A DNA stretch of 64,000 nucleotides from assembly GCA_964019425.1 (NCBI GenBank), contig OZ025859.1, positions 372,001-436,000 of the forward strand. Direction: 5' to 3'. How positions within the stretch are numbered: position 1 is the stretch's first letter; each line of letters opens with the position of its first letter. Below, one piece after another: positions 52,321 to 63,446 of this stretch. The position numbers and the translations under genes were made by a program. The notes under the pieces were generated by a model. It saw only the letters and a list, made by a program, of their open reading frames with translations. It was not told the DNA's origin and did not search any database. This DNA is from Flectonema sp. DT1601. Its lineage: Eukaryota; Euglenozoa; Diplonemea; Diplonemida; Diplonemidae.

Positions 52321-53835
52321 AAGAAAAAGTTGTTATCTCGCGGTTCAAAGAGCTAATGACTGAAATGGGTGAGCAGCTCCAATAGGGGGAGCGAAACAGT
52401 GCTAGTGGGTCGACAAAGAGACGGGTGACATTAGCGAAACAGCTGCTTGAGTGCCTTTCAGGAGGCGATGTTGACAGCATGCTCAGGGATGTTATTGGCA
52501 TATCAAGTCTGTGGAAATGTGTTGCTCCCCCTTGTGTAGGTGAGATGATAAGAAGTTTAGAAGTTGGAAAGAGGAGGAGAGTTTTTAAAACACTTGACAG
52601 CAACGGGTGGAAGTTTTAACACTTTGCAGAAGCCGGTATTAAGATCGGAAGGAAGGCATGGGATGAGAGAAACAGTGAGGCTCAGATGCTAGGACGGCCA
52701 AGAAAAAACCAATGAGGAGATGGCAGAAGTTGTCGACGGCGAGCACAGGGCAGCATCGGCGGAAACCTCTATCACACTGAAGAGGCTGTCGAAGGTGCGA
52801 GACTCAACCGTCACCATCCAGAATGTCTTGCCAACTTTCTGGAGCATCTATGAGAGCAGCTCTCTCAGAGATAAGATTTCAATGACAACCTTTCGTAGGA
52901 TGAGAAAAGAAGAATTCCGCAAACTGGCTCGCCGAACTGATGTTTGTAACTACTGCCTGGCAGGCCAGTCAATCAGGAAGAAACTGGGGAAGCTCCTTAA
53001 AAGTGCTAAAGGGAAGTCCGGTTACTCGATGAGTGTCTGGAATGTCTCTCGCTCAAGTGGTCTTATTCTCCAGTGCATGCTCAATTCTTCTGGAAGTGTA
53101 CCCCAAAATATTAAACTTCAGGCTGCAGAATACATTCAGCAACTCGTAGAGATTGATCTTCACACTGAGGAATTCCGACGCCAGAACGCGATTTACGCTG
53201 AAAAAACACAAGACCCAGGTGACAGTCTGGTGATCACCCTAGACGACAAAGAAAAGGGTACATTGCCACAGGTTCCGCAGGAAGGCAACAGCCATTTCTA
53301 CGAGCAGGGGAAATACAGTTGCTTGGGGGAAAAGGGACACAGATACCCAAAAGGAAAAGAAAGCAGCGTCAGTGTAAGGGGTGCGGTGGGGTTGACCACG
53401 ACTTGCGCAACTGCCCTAGATCAGAATTTGAAAGCAGCACCAGTAGCATCATTACCAGTAGTGACAATATGTGTACCAGTATCAGTAGTACCTGTGCTAG
53501 TAGCAGTACTTCCAGTACTCCCAGTGACGTGTAGCAATTAAGAACTTCAGCAAAATCAATGATTTTTATAAAAGAGAAAGCACATCATTGTATTATCAGT
53601 ACTGCCTATTAAGCACCTGGTCGAACTTAGTATCACTACCATTCTCCTTATACTACAGGTAAGCTCTTAGGGAAAATATGGAATTTTGAAACTAGCGGTG
53701 AGTAAAATCACTTCCCAGACACGGAATTGCATTTTTTGAGTATAAAATATCTTGTGAAAAGTGGTCGGATTCACACTTAGGGACCGTCAGATAAGATACC
53801 CGTGGCCCAAAATTGTACCCTACTTTTGGCGTTCT
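52321..53835 (+). pseudogene. Foreign block with zinc-knuckle gene relic
   Basis: Replaces about 95 bp of the standard spacer. Plus-strand coding fragments share one theme: 52425-52619 (MTLAKQLLECLSGGDVDSML), 52720-53541 (273 aa, with TTFRRMRKEEFRKLARRTDV and CNYC...), and an alternative frame at 53319-53534 with a CCHC knuckle, CKGCGGVDHDLRNC. In-frame stops near 52619 and 52715 and a frame change near 53315 show that it is defective. It resembles uncharacterised multicopy, transposon-associated genes of eukaryotes, but I cannot name the family. No terminal repeats are seen. Confidence 0.5.
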
Positions 53836-54146
53836 ATTATGTTAATCTAACAAGAAGTAAGCTTTTGGCATAACCCCATTCTTTGGACAGTGTTAGTAGT
53901 TCCGAATTGCTTTCATCCTTTCCGAGTTGCAACCCAAAAATTCGAAAACAAATATCCCTTTTTAACTGACTTTCTTGCTTTACCAAAATGGGTTCTGGAA
54001 TATTCTGATCAAAATCCGCTTTGCTTTCCTCCAAATGGAAAACAAGACGACCGGATGTTTGAATTTCGGTCATTGTCCAAGTAAAATAGAACGTAGTTCT
54101 TCAAATTACTTCCCTGATTAGGGCTAGGAAGAGAAAGTGAATACAT
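53836..54146. other. Spacer piece shared with the 2.39-kb array
   Basis: Matches the spacer following other HNH-CCCH genes (for example 57703-58012). Short frames occur on both strands, but none is convincing. Confidence 0.5.
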
Positions 54147-54261
54147 ACTGCAACTGGAAATATTACTAGAAAGTAGTAAGAAAGTAGTAACCTTCCCACC
54201 TTCGCGAGTTTCTCCAGCATTATTAGATAATCTTGGATCAGGTATTGGTATTCTTGGGAAC

Positions 54262-54630
54262 GTGAACCGCTTCTTGGACACAAGTCACCCAGCAGACTTT
54301 CCAAATGAGAACGGGAAGCGCACAGCAATACCAGATGAAGAGACAAACGATGTAAACAGAAGATGCTTGTTTGACACTCCAAAACGTCAAGCAGACACAC
54401 CTTCAGAGTCTCACGAACAACTACAGACTCCATTACATCAACAGATGACCCCCGATGACACCAAACAGTCAAGGGAAAAGACAGAAAAGACAGTGTTGCT
54501 CCCTCGAAAGTTGCAGAAGGAGAAGCTTCGGAGGGTTACACCAACACCGACGCCCCTAAAGCGCTACAAGATGCAAACGCCACAGAAATCAGGCTTGATG
54601 CTAGCTCCTACAAGAAAGCCATGGCGATAA
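54262..54630 (+). CDS. Thr/Pro/Lys-rich ORF, 122 aa, probably an exon
   Basis: MNRFLDTSHPADFPNENGKR..., rich in T-P pairs and basic residues, ending LAPTRKPWR. The open frame extends upstream without an ATG to about 54135, so this is likely a 3' exon of a spliced gene with disordered, possibly nuclear, C-terminus. It is unique in the window, in a segment (54147-54710) that interrupts the standard spacer. Confidence 0.4.
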   Translation: MNRFLDTSHPADFPNENGKRTAIPDEETNDVNRRCLFDTPKRQADTPSESHEQLQTPLHQQMTPDDTKQSREKTEKTVLLPRKLQKEKLRRVTPTPTPLKRYKMQTPQKSGLMLAPTRKPWR

Positions 54631-54695
54631 TTTCTTTTTTAGTCTAAACCCCAATCAGAGTTCCCAAGGCTCAGCTATGGTCCATTAATCACTTG

Positions 54696-54727
54696 CCGCT
54701 CTATGGCATGTTGATGCCATAGAGCGG
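54696..54727. repeat. Perfect 14-bp stem hairpin with GTTG loop
   Basis: CCGCTCTATGGCAT (54696-54709), loop GTTG, then ATGCCATAGAGCGG (54714-54727). With wobble pairs it can extend a few bases. The right arm continues into the structured spacer. At 43631 only the loop and right arm are present, so a rearrangement breakpoint lies in the loop. Confidence 0.85.
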
Positions 54728-55069
54728 TGAGGGGACTTTCAACAGCGACGAAGGCCATAAACACACTGGCAACAGTGTAAAGACCGCGGTTTATGGATTC
54801 CCTCAGGCGGATGGGAAATTAACAACAACAAGAGAAGTCCCACAGTAAGACTTTATGAATGTTAGCCAAGCACATCTTCTCTCTCGCTTCTGTTTGTTAT
54901 GACTAACAACAGAAGGAACAAATGATTGACAGGGCCGTGGCCAAAAGTCACCAGTCCATATGTCATTCAAACCGACTTCTGCCAAAGGTTTACCAATATC
55001 TTTCAGGTAGTCCTCTATTTGGTAGTTAAATAGTAATTTTGTTAAATTAAGTTAGATGTTCTTATATAA
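54728..55069. other. Structured spacer and protease-5'-end relic (copy)
   Basis: Same GNRA-type hairpin spacer as 43631-43778, directly continued by AATGTTAGCC (empty site of the rRNA insertion), then the minus-strand IGKPLAEVGLNDIWTGD relic and TTATATAA. Confidence 0.55.
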
Positions 55070-55258
55070 ATGCCGACACCCAGTATAAATTCTAACAATG
55101 TCATAACAGGTACGAACGTGAAAATAACGAATGGTGCTCCAACGAAAGCAGATGTAATGTGTAAAGCGATGTGTATGGGTGAAGGGTTTCTTCAAGTCCT
55201 GTACATGTTAAGAGTGGCAGGCATTCTTGACAATGCCAATAACAATTTTCCCTGCTGA
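55070..55258 (+). CDS. Small ORF, 62 aa, after a TATA box (third copy)
   Basis: Same as 41349-41537, ending DNANNNFPC. Confidence 0.4.
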   Translation: MPTPSINSNNVITGTNVKITNGAPTKADVMCKAMCMGEGFLQVLYMLRVAGILDNANNNFPC

Positions 55259-55418
55259 ATCGGACCTTGAGAACAAAATTGCGTTGTGCTGTTAGTGCTG
55301 ATAATCCCGAGTGCATTACAGAGAGAGATGGAATGAAGGAATACGAATGATGCCTTGTTGTTTAATGAGAAATGCTTAATCCGCGATCCACTATTTTTTC
55401 CTCTTCCAGCCGAACAAC

Positions 55419-56477
55419 ATGTCAAGCGATGAATTGAAGTTTGTTATGGAGCTTGCCCAGGCTGTTGCGGAGAAGGAGAAGTCGGTGTTGAAGCAGGAGA
55501 TCAAGGAGTGGCAGGGGGAACTGGAGAAGATCGCATTCAAGGAGGGCGACCATGCTGGGATATCTGATGAAAAGCAAGAATATCGCATGAACCAGTGCAA
55601 GGAGAACATTGCTAAAGCCGAGGCAGCCTTAGAGAAACTAAGAAGTGGTGAAGATGTGGCAACGAAGTTGGCTGCAGTCCGGGGTGGGAAAGTACCCGCT
55701 GAAACCACACCTCCAACCCGAGAATTACAGCAACTAATGATCTCGAACTCCCCTGCTTTGGATGGGCCTGTTAGAGCTTCGGCTGCTGGTAAGTCTGCAA
55801 ATAGCGCTGAAAGCCAGACAATTGATTCCGTTTTTTGTAAATTGAATGAAAATACCAAGTGGATGCCCTTTGACACAATCCCATCAACTGAAAAAACACC
55901 AACCACCTTGTTTGGAATCTTATTGTCACAACAGAGATTATTGCGTTTAGAATCGTGTTTTTCGAATCAAAATTACAAGTTCACCAGAGAATTTGTTACA
56001 CCCTCAGGAGTTACAAGATCACTCTCCGGTATTCCTGATTATTTGGTGTGTCTTAGTTCAAGCTTCGACAAGATCAAGCCAGCTAAAGGTTGCGGGCTCG
56101 ATGTCTTGCATGACACTCGTAAAAAGCTGAAGGTTGTACTTATCAAACACGAATCCGGCGATAAGGGTCGCGATGAATCTATTAAGCAGCTTGCTGTTAC
56201 AATGTGGTGTTTCAATAAAGAACGTGTGAACAGGAAGATACCACTCTATGGGATTGTAATTTGCAATAATGGTCTCATTCACCCGCTGAAGCTAACCACC
56301 ACCAATGATGGACAGGAGCAGATACATACTGATGGGTGCTTATCGTCAGGTTACGTGGATAAGCTATGTCTGGCAATGCTTAAACAGAAAGTCGATGAAG
56401 CGGAATGTTGGAATGTTAATGAAGTCGCACCGACTAGGAAGAAGGCCAACAAGCTGAAGCGAAAAAAGCATGCATAA
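55419..56477 (+). CDS. Header (cassette B) with PD-(D/E)XK-like domain, 352 aa
   Basis: Header of the EKEKSVL type with cassette B. The C-terminal domain has SGIPD and VVLIKHE as in the other copies, with substitutions RLESCFS, EFVTPSG and PDYLVC. The basic tail is one Lys shorter (RKKANKLKRKKHA). It combines a header N-terminus otherwise seen with HNH tails with a PD-(D/E)XK-like tail. Confidence 0.6.
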   Translation: MSSDELKFVMELAQAVAEKEKSVLKQEIKEWQGELEKIAFKEGDHAGISDEKQEYRMNQCKENIAKAEAALEKLRSGEDVATKLAAVRGGKVPAETTPPTRELQQLMISNSPALDGPVRASAAGKSANSAESQTIDSVFCKLNENTKWMPFDTIPSTEKTPTTLFGILLSQQRLLRLESCFSNQNYKFTREFVTPSGVTRSLSGIPDYLVCLSSSFDKIKPAKGCGLDVLHDTRKKLKVVLIKHESGDKGRDESIKQLAVTMWCFNKERVNRKIPLYGIVICNNGLIHPLKLTTTNDGQEQIHTDGCLSSGYVDKLCLAMLKQKVDEAECWNVNEVAPTRKKANKLKRKKHA

Positions 56478-56989
56478 GTTAGTTTGTTTTTAGACTTGCA
56501 CTTCCCCTGCAATACCGGCTTCTCGTAACTTTTTGGTTTGACTTCTTATGTTCCCGGTTGTCGCCAGTAGTAAAAATATGATGAATAAACTGAGTTCGAA
56601 AATCCAGACTTCTTCAGTAGCGGTTTTCTTTTAGGCCCGCACGTCTTTAGATTTTTTTCAACCTTCTACTTAGATCTTTCTTTTCTATTTGGCATACCCA
56701 CTTGATTCTTATTCCTATTCCCACCCTTGTTGCTTTTCTTTCCACTCGGGAGATCCCTAAGTTTCTCTTTCATTTTCCTTCTCTCCCCTTTGCTTTTATT
56801 CTATTTCTTCAATGAGTTTTCTGCTGAAAGAAGACAACAAATCGGAAATAATCAAAAGTACCAAGAGTCACCGCAATCATCTCTTCACAATACAGGGACA
56901 CCATTGCAATTGCAATGAGATCATCAGGACATCAGCGACCCTTTACATCATTCAGCAGATCCAAGCAATCGATTGATTTTGGATCCAAT
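56478..56989. other. 3' spacer (fourth copy)
   Basis: As 14554-15065, with AATAAA near 56583. Confidence 0.6.
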
Positions 56990-56999
56990 TCACCATCAG

Positions 57000-57481
57000 A
57001 TGTATGATGGACGCGGGGGAGGGAATGTCTGTGGTGTTACATTTTTTATGGATGATAGTGATCACAACACAAGAGAACAGACTACTACCTTACACGTTTT
57101 GTATGCCAATGCCAATGCACGGGTTACTCAGGAAGCCTTCGCAATGCAACTTTCAAGAGCACCAATCACTATACTGTTCAAATCCAGCACCCTGAACCTC
57201 AAGACTTTTTCAAGGGCTTGGTTACAGTGAAAACGGGTGGTGAAGGGTTTTCGGAAATCGTGGAGTGGGCCAAAAAAGTCGCACCTATAACCTCTGAAGC
57301 CAGCACCCCTGAAAAGAAAGAACAAAACAGAATGGAAGATGCATACATGCCACACAAACCTAGTTCTCCACCAGAAGGCCAGCAAAGCGGTGGTATTAAC
57401 AGCTTCTCCAAAAAAGGGCCGTGTCGGTACTTCAATAATGGTGGCTGTGTGTGGGGTAATAAATGTTGGTTTTCACACTGA
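57000..57481 (+). pseudogene. Chimeric junction: small ORF joined to HNH-CCCH 3' half
   Basis: The small ORF (MYDGRGGGNVCG) is cut at about 57205 and joined, out of its frame, to the second half of the HNH-CCCH exon (from the GLVTVKTGG stretch on), which ends in an intact CCCH finger (CVWGNKCWFSH). The HNH centre is absent. The CCCH variant matches copy 2, which suggests the source. Confidence 0.75.
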
Positions 57482-58673
57482 CTTTCAACTTTATTATTAA
57501 GTGAACAGTGGACAAGACTCTTCATGCTTTCCTCTTTGGAAATATTGAGCCACTAGTCCACTAAAAAACCATTTTACGTTTGCCATCTCTCATCTCAGCT
57601 GTGGTCTCAGAAGTGGACTAGTTCAACTGCAGTTAACACAGCTTTTAAGTGTTACATTTAACACAGCTTGTGTTTTGCAGGTTCACAAACACAATCCTCT
57701 ATATGTTAATCTAACAAGAAGTAAGCTTTTGGCATAACCCCATTCTTTGGACAGTGTTAGCAGTTCTGAATTGCTTTCATCCTTTCCGAGTTGCAACCCA
57801 AAAATTCGAAAACAAATATCCCTTTTTAACTGACTCTCTTGCTTTACCAAAATGGGTTCTGGAATATTCTGATCAAAATCCGCTTTGCTTTCCTCCAAAT
57901 GGAAAACAAGACGACCGGATGTTTGAATTTCGGTCATTGTCCAAGTAAAATAGAACGTAGTTCTTCAAATTACTTCCCTGATTAGGGCTAGGAAGAGAAA
58001 GTGAATACATAATGCAAATCAATGCATTTTTTTATTAAAAAAAGCTTTCCCTCACACAAAAGTTCTGTTGCCTGTGCTTTAAATCTTGTGGCTTGAGTAA
58101 GTTTTAACTGTCTGAAAAGAAAAGCATTCCAAAAGAAAGTAACAGATATCCTTGATGAATAGTCGGTGATCATATGTAATACATGTGCTTACTCTTCTTC
58201 TCTTTCTCACAGATTTACATATGTGACAGTGCAGGATACATCTCGACGGGTTAAGTCCTTAGATTTCAGTTGATAAAATTAATTTAGGACTATATAACTT
58301 CTGGCTTATCATGTGTTCTTTACTTTATTACACTTTCCAGCTACCAGCCCTAGTATGTACACGATCGAAAGAACTTTCGGATGATGCATATGAACTTGCG
58401 CACTATGTCTGCGTCACTTGGCTGACCACTCGCTACGTTGACACTTGCACTTCCGGAAGCTGTTACGGTATTGTTGTCACCAGTCATTTGTATATTAATG
58501 TAATAAAACTTCTCATCCTATTATTCTCTCCAATTGCGTTGTGCTGTTAGTGCTGATAATCCCGAGTGCATTACAGAGAGAGATGGAATGAAGGAATATG
58601 AATGATGCCTTGTTGTTTAATGAGAAATGCTTAATCCGCGATCCACTAATTTTTCCTCTTCCAGCCGAACAAC
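57482..58673. other. Spacer of array unit 1
   Basis: Has features of transcribed sequence: acceptor-like GTTTTGCAG (to 57680) before NPLYVNLTRSKLLA and a stop (57681-57737); a second, pyrimidine-rich acceptor, CTTCTTCTCTTTCTCACAG (to about 58212); a third, CACTTTCCAG (to 58340), opening a frame LPALVCTRSKELSDDAYELA to about 58550; AATAAA at 58502; and the header acceptor CTCTTCCAG (to 58664). These may be alternative 5' or 3' exons. Repeated at 59868-61058 and 62256-63446. Confidence 0.45.
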
Positions 58674-59867
58674 ATGTCAGATGAATTGAAGCTTGTTATG
58701 GAGCTTGCCCAGGCTGTTGCGGAGAAGGAGAAGTCGGTGTTGAAGCAGGATATCAAGGAGTGGCAGGGGGAACTGGAGAAGATCACATTCAAGGAGGGCG
58801 ACAATGCTGGGATATCTGATGAAAAGCAAGAATATCGCATGAACCAGTGCAAGGTGAACATTGCTAAAGCCGAGGCAGCCTTAGAGAAACTAAGAAGTGG
58901 TGAAGATGTGGCAACGAAGTTGGCTGCAGTCCGGGGTGGGAAAGTACCCGCTGAGGAGAAAGAGAACGAATACATGAAGCTGTTGAAGCCTACTGAGGTA
59001 TAATTTAACTTTTTGTTTGTAACGCATTTCGGGGTAAACCTCTGAACGGGTCCGACCTTTTTTTGTATTGGTCACAGTACAGCCCTTCTGGCATGGTCAT
59101 CACGCACTTAATAAACATTATTTAAAATACAGGCCAACCAATATCCATATCTGGAAGTCAAAGGAATAGACCCAAATGTGTTTAATGAATCACGCACAGC
59201 ATCAATTACGTCGAGCAAGATGAGTTCGACTTGGAAGGTAGATATGGAAGCCTGTGAGGTCTGTGGGACCACAGAAGGACTTTCTCGTGCTCATATTATC
59301 TGCACACGAGCAGATGCCGACAGCATGGACATCGAGTACGAATCTAATCGCAACGTGCTTGTACTCTGTGGAACAAAAGACGGTTACACGTCAAGTAGTC
59401 GCCCAAGCACATGGAAATGTCACGCAATGTTCGACAGAAAAATAATGTCATTCATCCACGACCCGAATGATGAATCAATGACCAAGTTCTTTGTCATCGG
59501 TGGCCCACACCACGGCAAGGAGGTAACCTTAAAGCATAAGCCACACAGACGAACACTGCACTCACATTTTGCATACTGCTTAAGAAATGAAAGTTTCAAG
59601 GGCTTGGTTACAGTGAAAACGGGTGGTGAAAGGTTTTCGGAAATCGTGGAGTGGGCCAAAAAAGTCGCACCTAAAACCTCTGAAGCCAGCACCCCTGAAA
59701 AGAAAGAACAAAACAGAATGGAAGATGCATACATGCCACACAAACCTAGTTCTCCACCAGAAGGCCAGCAAAGCGGTGGTATTAACAGCTTCTCCAAAAA
59801 AGGGCCGTGTTGGTACTTCAATAATGGTGGCTGTGTGCGGGGTAATAAATGTTGGTTTTCACACTGA
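58674..59867 (+). CDS. Spliced header (cassette B) HNH-CCCH gene, array unit 1, 352 aa
   Basis: Exons 58674-58997 and 59133-59867. Start MSDELK (one Ser fewer than elsewhere), EKEKSVL, cassette B, then EKENEYMKLLKPTE into the intron. All HNH residues are present. The CCCH finger reads CWYFNNGGCVRGNKCWFSH (Trp for Arg), and KVAPKTSE replaces KVAPITSE. Confidence 0.74.
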
Positions 59868-61058
59868 CTTTCAACTTTATTAGTAAGTGAACAGTGGACA
59901 AGACTCTTCATGCTTTCCTCTTTGGAAATATTGAGCCACTAGTCCACTAAAAAACCATTTTACGTTTGCCATCTCTCATCTCAGCTGTGGTCTCAGAAGT
60001 GGACTAGTTCAACTGCAGTTAACACAGCTTTTAAGTGTTACATTTAACACAGCTTGTGTTTGCAGGTTCACAAACACAATCCTCTATATGTTAATCTAAC
60101 AAGAAGTAAGCTTTTGGCATAACCCCATTCTTTGGACAGTGTTAGCAGTTCTGAATTGCTTTCATCCTTTCCGAGTTGCAACCCAAAAATTCGAAAACAA
60201 ATATCCCTTTTTAACTGACTCTCTTGCTTTACCAAAATGGGTTCTGGAATATTCTGATCAAAATCCGCTTTGCTTTCCTCCAAATGGAAAACAAGACGAC
60301 CGGATGTTTGAATTTCGGTCATTGTCCAAGTAAAATAGAACGTAGTTCTTCAAATTACTTCCCTGATTAGGGCTAGGAAGAGAAAGTGAATACATAATGC
60401 AAATCAATGCATTTTTTTATTAAAAAAAGCTTTCCCTCACACAAAAGTTCTGTTGCCTGTGCTTTAAATCTTGTGGCTTGAGTAAGTTTTAACTGTCTGA
60501 AAAGAAAAGCATTCCAAAAGAAAGTAACAGATATCCTTGATGAATAGTCGGTGATCATATGTAATACATGTGCTTACTCTTCTTCTCTTTCTCACAGATT
60601 TACATATGTGACAGTGCAGGATACATCTCGACGGGTTAAGTCCTTAGATTTCAGTTGATAAAATTAATTTAGGACTATATAACTTCTGGTTTATCATGTG
60701 TTCTTTACTTTATTACACTTTCCAGCTACCAGCCCTAGTATGTACACGATCGAAAGAACTTTCGGATGATGCATATGAACTTGCACACTATGTCTGCGTC
60801 ACTTGGCTGACCACTCGCTACGTTGACACTTGCACTTCCGGAAGCTGTTACGGTATTGTTGTCACCAGTCATTTGTATATTAATGTAATAAAACTTCTCA
60901 TCCTATTATTCTCTCCAATTGCGTTGTGCTGTTAGTGCTGATAATCCCGAGTGCATTACAGAGAGAGATGGAATGAAGGAATATGAATGATGCCTTGTTG
61001 TTTAATGAGAAATGCTTAATCCGCGATCCACTAATTTTTCCTCTTCCAGCCGAACAAC
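59868..61058. other. Spacer of array unit 2
   Basis: As 57482-58673 with few changes; same three acceptor-like sites and AATAAA. GTTTGCAG has one T fewer than unit 1. Confidence 0.45.
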
Positions 61059-62255
61059 ATGTCAGATGAATTGAAGCTTGTTATGGAGCTTGCCCAGGCT
61101 GTTGCGGAGAAGGAGAAGTCGGTGTTGAAGCAGGAGATCAAGGAGTGGCAGGGGGAACTGAGGGAGGCTGAGCTTGATGAAGAAGAGGCAGCAGAAGGGC
61201 GTGGAAAGCGATTGCTGGTGAAGAAGATAAGGGACCTAAAGGAGAACATCGCTAAAGCCGAGGCAGCCTTAAAGAAACTAAGAAGTGGTGAAGATGTGGC
61301 AACGAAGTTGGCTGCAGTCCGGGGTGGGAAAGTACCCGCTGAGGAGAAAGAGAACGAATACATGAAGCTGTTGAAGCCTACTGAGGTATAATTTAACTTT
61401 TTGTTTGTAACGCATTTCGGGGTAAACCTCTGAACGGGTCCGACCTTTTTTTGTATTGGTCACAGTACAGCCCTTCTGGCATGGTCATCACGCACTTAAT
61501 AAACATTATTTAAAATACAGGCCAACCAATATCCATATCTGGAAGTCAAAGGAATAGACCCAAATGTGTTTAATGAATCACGCACAGCATCAATTACGTC
61601 GAGCAAGATGAGTTCGACTTGGAAGGTAGATATGGAAGCCTGTGAGGTCTGTGGGACCACAGAAGGACTTTCTCGTGCTCATATTATCTGCACACGAGCA
61701 GATGCCGACAGCATGGACATCGAGTACGAATCTAATCGCAACGTGCTTGTACTCTGTGGAACAAAAGACGGTTACACGTCAAGTAGTCGCCCAAGCACAT
61801 GGAAATGTCACGCAATGTTCGACAGAAAAATAATGTCATTCATCCACGACCCGAATGATGAATCAATGACCAAGTTCTTTGTCATCGGTGGCCCACACCA
61901 TGGCAAGGAGGTAACCTTAAAGCATAAGCCACACAGACGAACACTGCACTCACATTTTGCATACTGCTTAAGAAATGAAAGTTTCAAGGGCTTGGTTACA
62001 GTGAAAACGGGTGGTGAAAGGTTTTCGGAAATCGTGGAGTGGGCCAAAAAAGTCGCACCTATAACCTCTGAAGCCAGCACCCCTGAAAAGAAAGAACAAA
62101 ACAGAATGGAAGATGCATACATGCCACACAAACCTAGTTCTCCACCAGAAGGCCAGCAAAGCGGTGGTATTAACAGCTTCTCCAAAAAAGGGCCGTGTCG
62201 GTACTTCAATAATGGTGGCTGTGTGCGGGGTAATAAATGTTGGTTTTCACACTGA
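61059..62255 (+). CDS. Spliced header (cassette A) HNH-CCCH gene, array unit 2, 353 aa
   Basis: Exons 61059-61385 and 61521-62255. MSDELK start, EKEKSVL, cassette A (REAELDEEEAAEGRGKRLLV). This is the only gene joining cassette A to the HNH tail; elsewhere A accompanies the PD-(D/E)XK-like tail. HNH and CCCH residues are complete. Confidence 0.75.
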
Positions 62256-63446
62256 CTTTCAACTTTATTATTAAGTGAACAGTGGACAAGACTCTTCATG
62301 CTTTCCTCTTTGGAAATATTGAGCCACTAGTCCACTAAAAAACCATTTTACGTTTGCCATCTCTCATCTCAGCTGTGGTCTCAGAAGTGGACTAGTTCAA
62401 CTGCAGTTAACACAGCTTGTAAGTGTTACATTTAACACAGCTTGTGTTTGCAGGTTCACAAACACAATCCTCTATATGTTAATCTAACAAGAAGTAAGCT
62501 TTTGGCATAACCCCATTCTTTGGACAGTGTTAGCAGTTCTGAATTGCTTTCATCCTTTCCGAGTTGCAACCCAAAAATTCGAAAACAAATATCCCTTTTT
62601 AACTGACTCTCTTGCTTTACCAAAATGGGTTCTGGAATATTCTGATCAAAATCCGCTTTGCTTTCCTCCAAATGGAAAACAAGACGACCGGATGTTTGAA
62701 TTTCGGTCATTGTCCAAGTAAAATAGAACGTAGTTCTTCAAATTACTTCCCTGATTAGGGCTAGGAAGAGAAAGTGAATACATAATGCAAATCAATGCAT
62801 TTTTTTATTAAAAAAAGCTTTCCCTCACACAAGAGTTCTGTTGCCTGTGCTTTAAATCTTGTGGCTTGAGTAAGTTTTAACTGTCTGAAAAGAAAAGCAT
62901 TCCAAAAGAAAGTAACAGATATCCTTGATGAATAGTCGGTGATCATATGTAATACATGTGCTTACTCTTCTTCTCTTTCTCACAGATTTACATATGTGAC
63001 AGTGCAGGATACATCTCGACGGGTTAAGTCCTTAGATTTCAGTTGATAAAATTAATTTAGGACTATATAACTTCTGGTTTATCATGTGTTCTTTACTTTA
63101 TTACACTTTCCAGCTACCAGCCCTAGTATGTACACGATCGAAAGAACTTTCGGATGATGCATATGAACTTGCACACTATGTCTGCGTCACTTGGCTGACC
63201 ACTCGCTACGTTGACACTTGCACTTCCGGAAGCTGTTACGGTATTGTTGTCACCAGTCATTTGTATATTAATGTAATAAAACTTCTCATCCTATTATTCT
63301 CTCCAATTGCGTTGTGCTGTTAGTGCTGATAATCCCGAGTGCATTACAGAGAGAGATGGAATGAAGGAATATGAATGATGCCTTGTTGTTTAATGAGAAA
63401 TGCTTAATCCGCGATCCACTAATTTTTCCTCTTCCAGCCGAACAAC
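62256..63446. other. Spacer of array unit 3
   Basis: As the spacers of units 1 and 2, with minor substitutions such as TAACACAGCTTGTAAGTG. Confidence 0.45.

Larger units (their letters stand above)
43272..57481. repeat. Rearranged mosaic of unit fragments with insertions
   Basis: Built from pieces of the mega-unit (small ORF, structured spacer, TATA-bearing short ORF, header exon, HNH-CCCH exon, PD-(D/E)XK-like exon, 3' spacer) joined in new orders. No virus-like polymerase or protease copy is present. Four foreign inserts lie in it: an rRNA fragment, a hAT transposon, a GC-rich ORF and a zinc-knuckle gene block. Several junctions create truncated genes, such as those near 50550 and 57205. 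Confidence 0.85.

Noticed and set aside
57988-58173. Minus-strand 61-aa frame in the array spacer (also in the next two units).
   Set aside because: Repeated only because the spacer is repeated; no motif, no codon pattern, and it overlaps acceptor-like plus-strand sequence.
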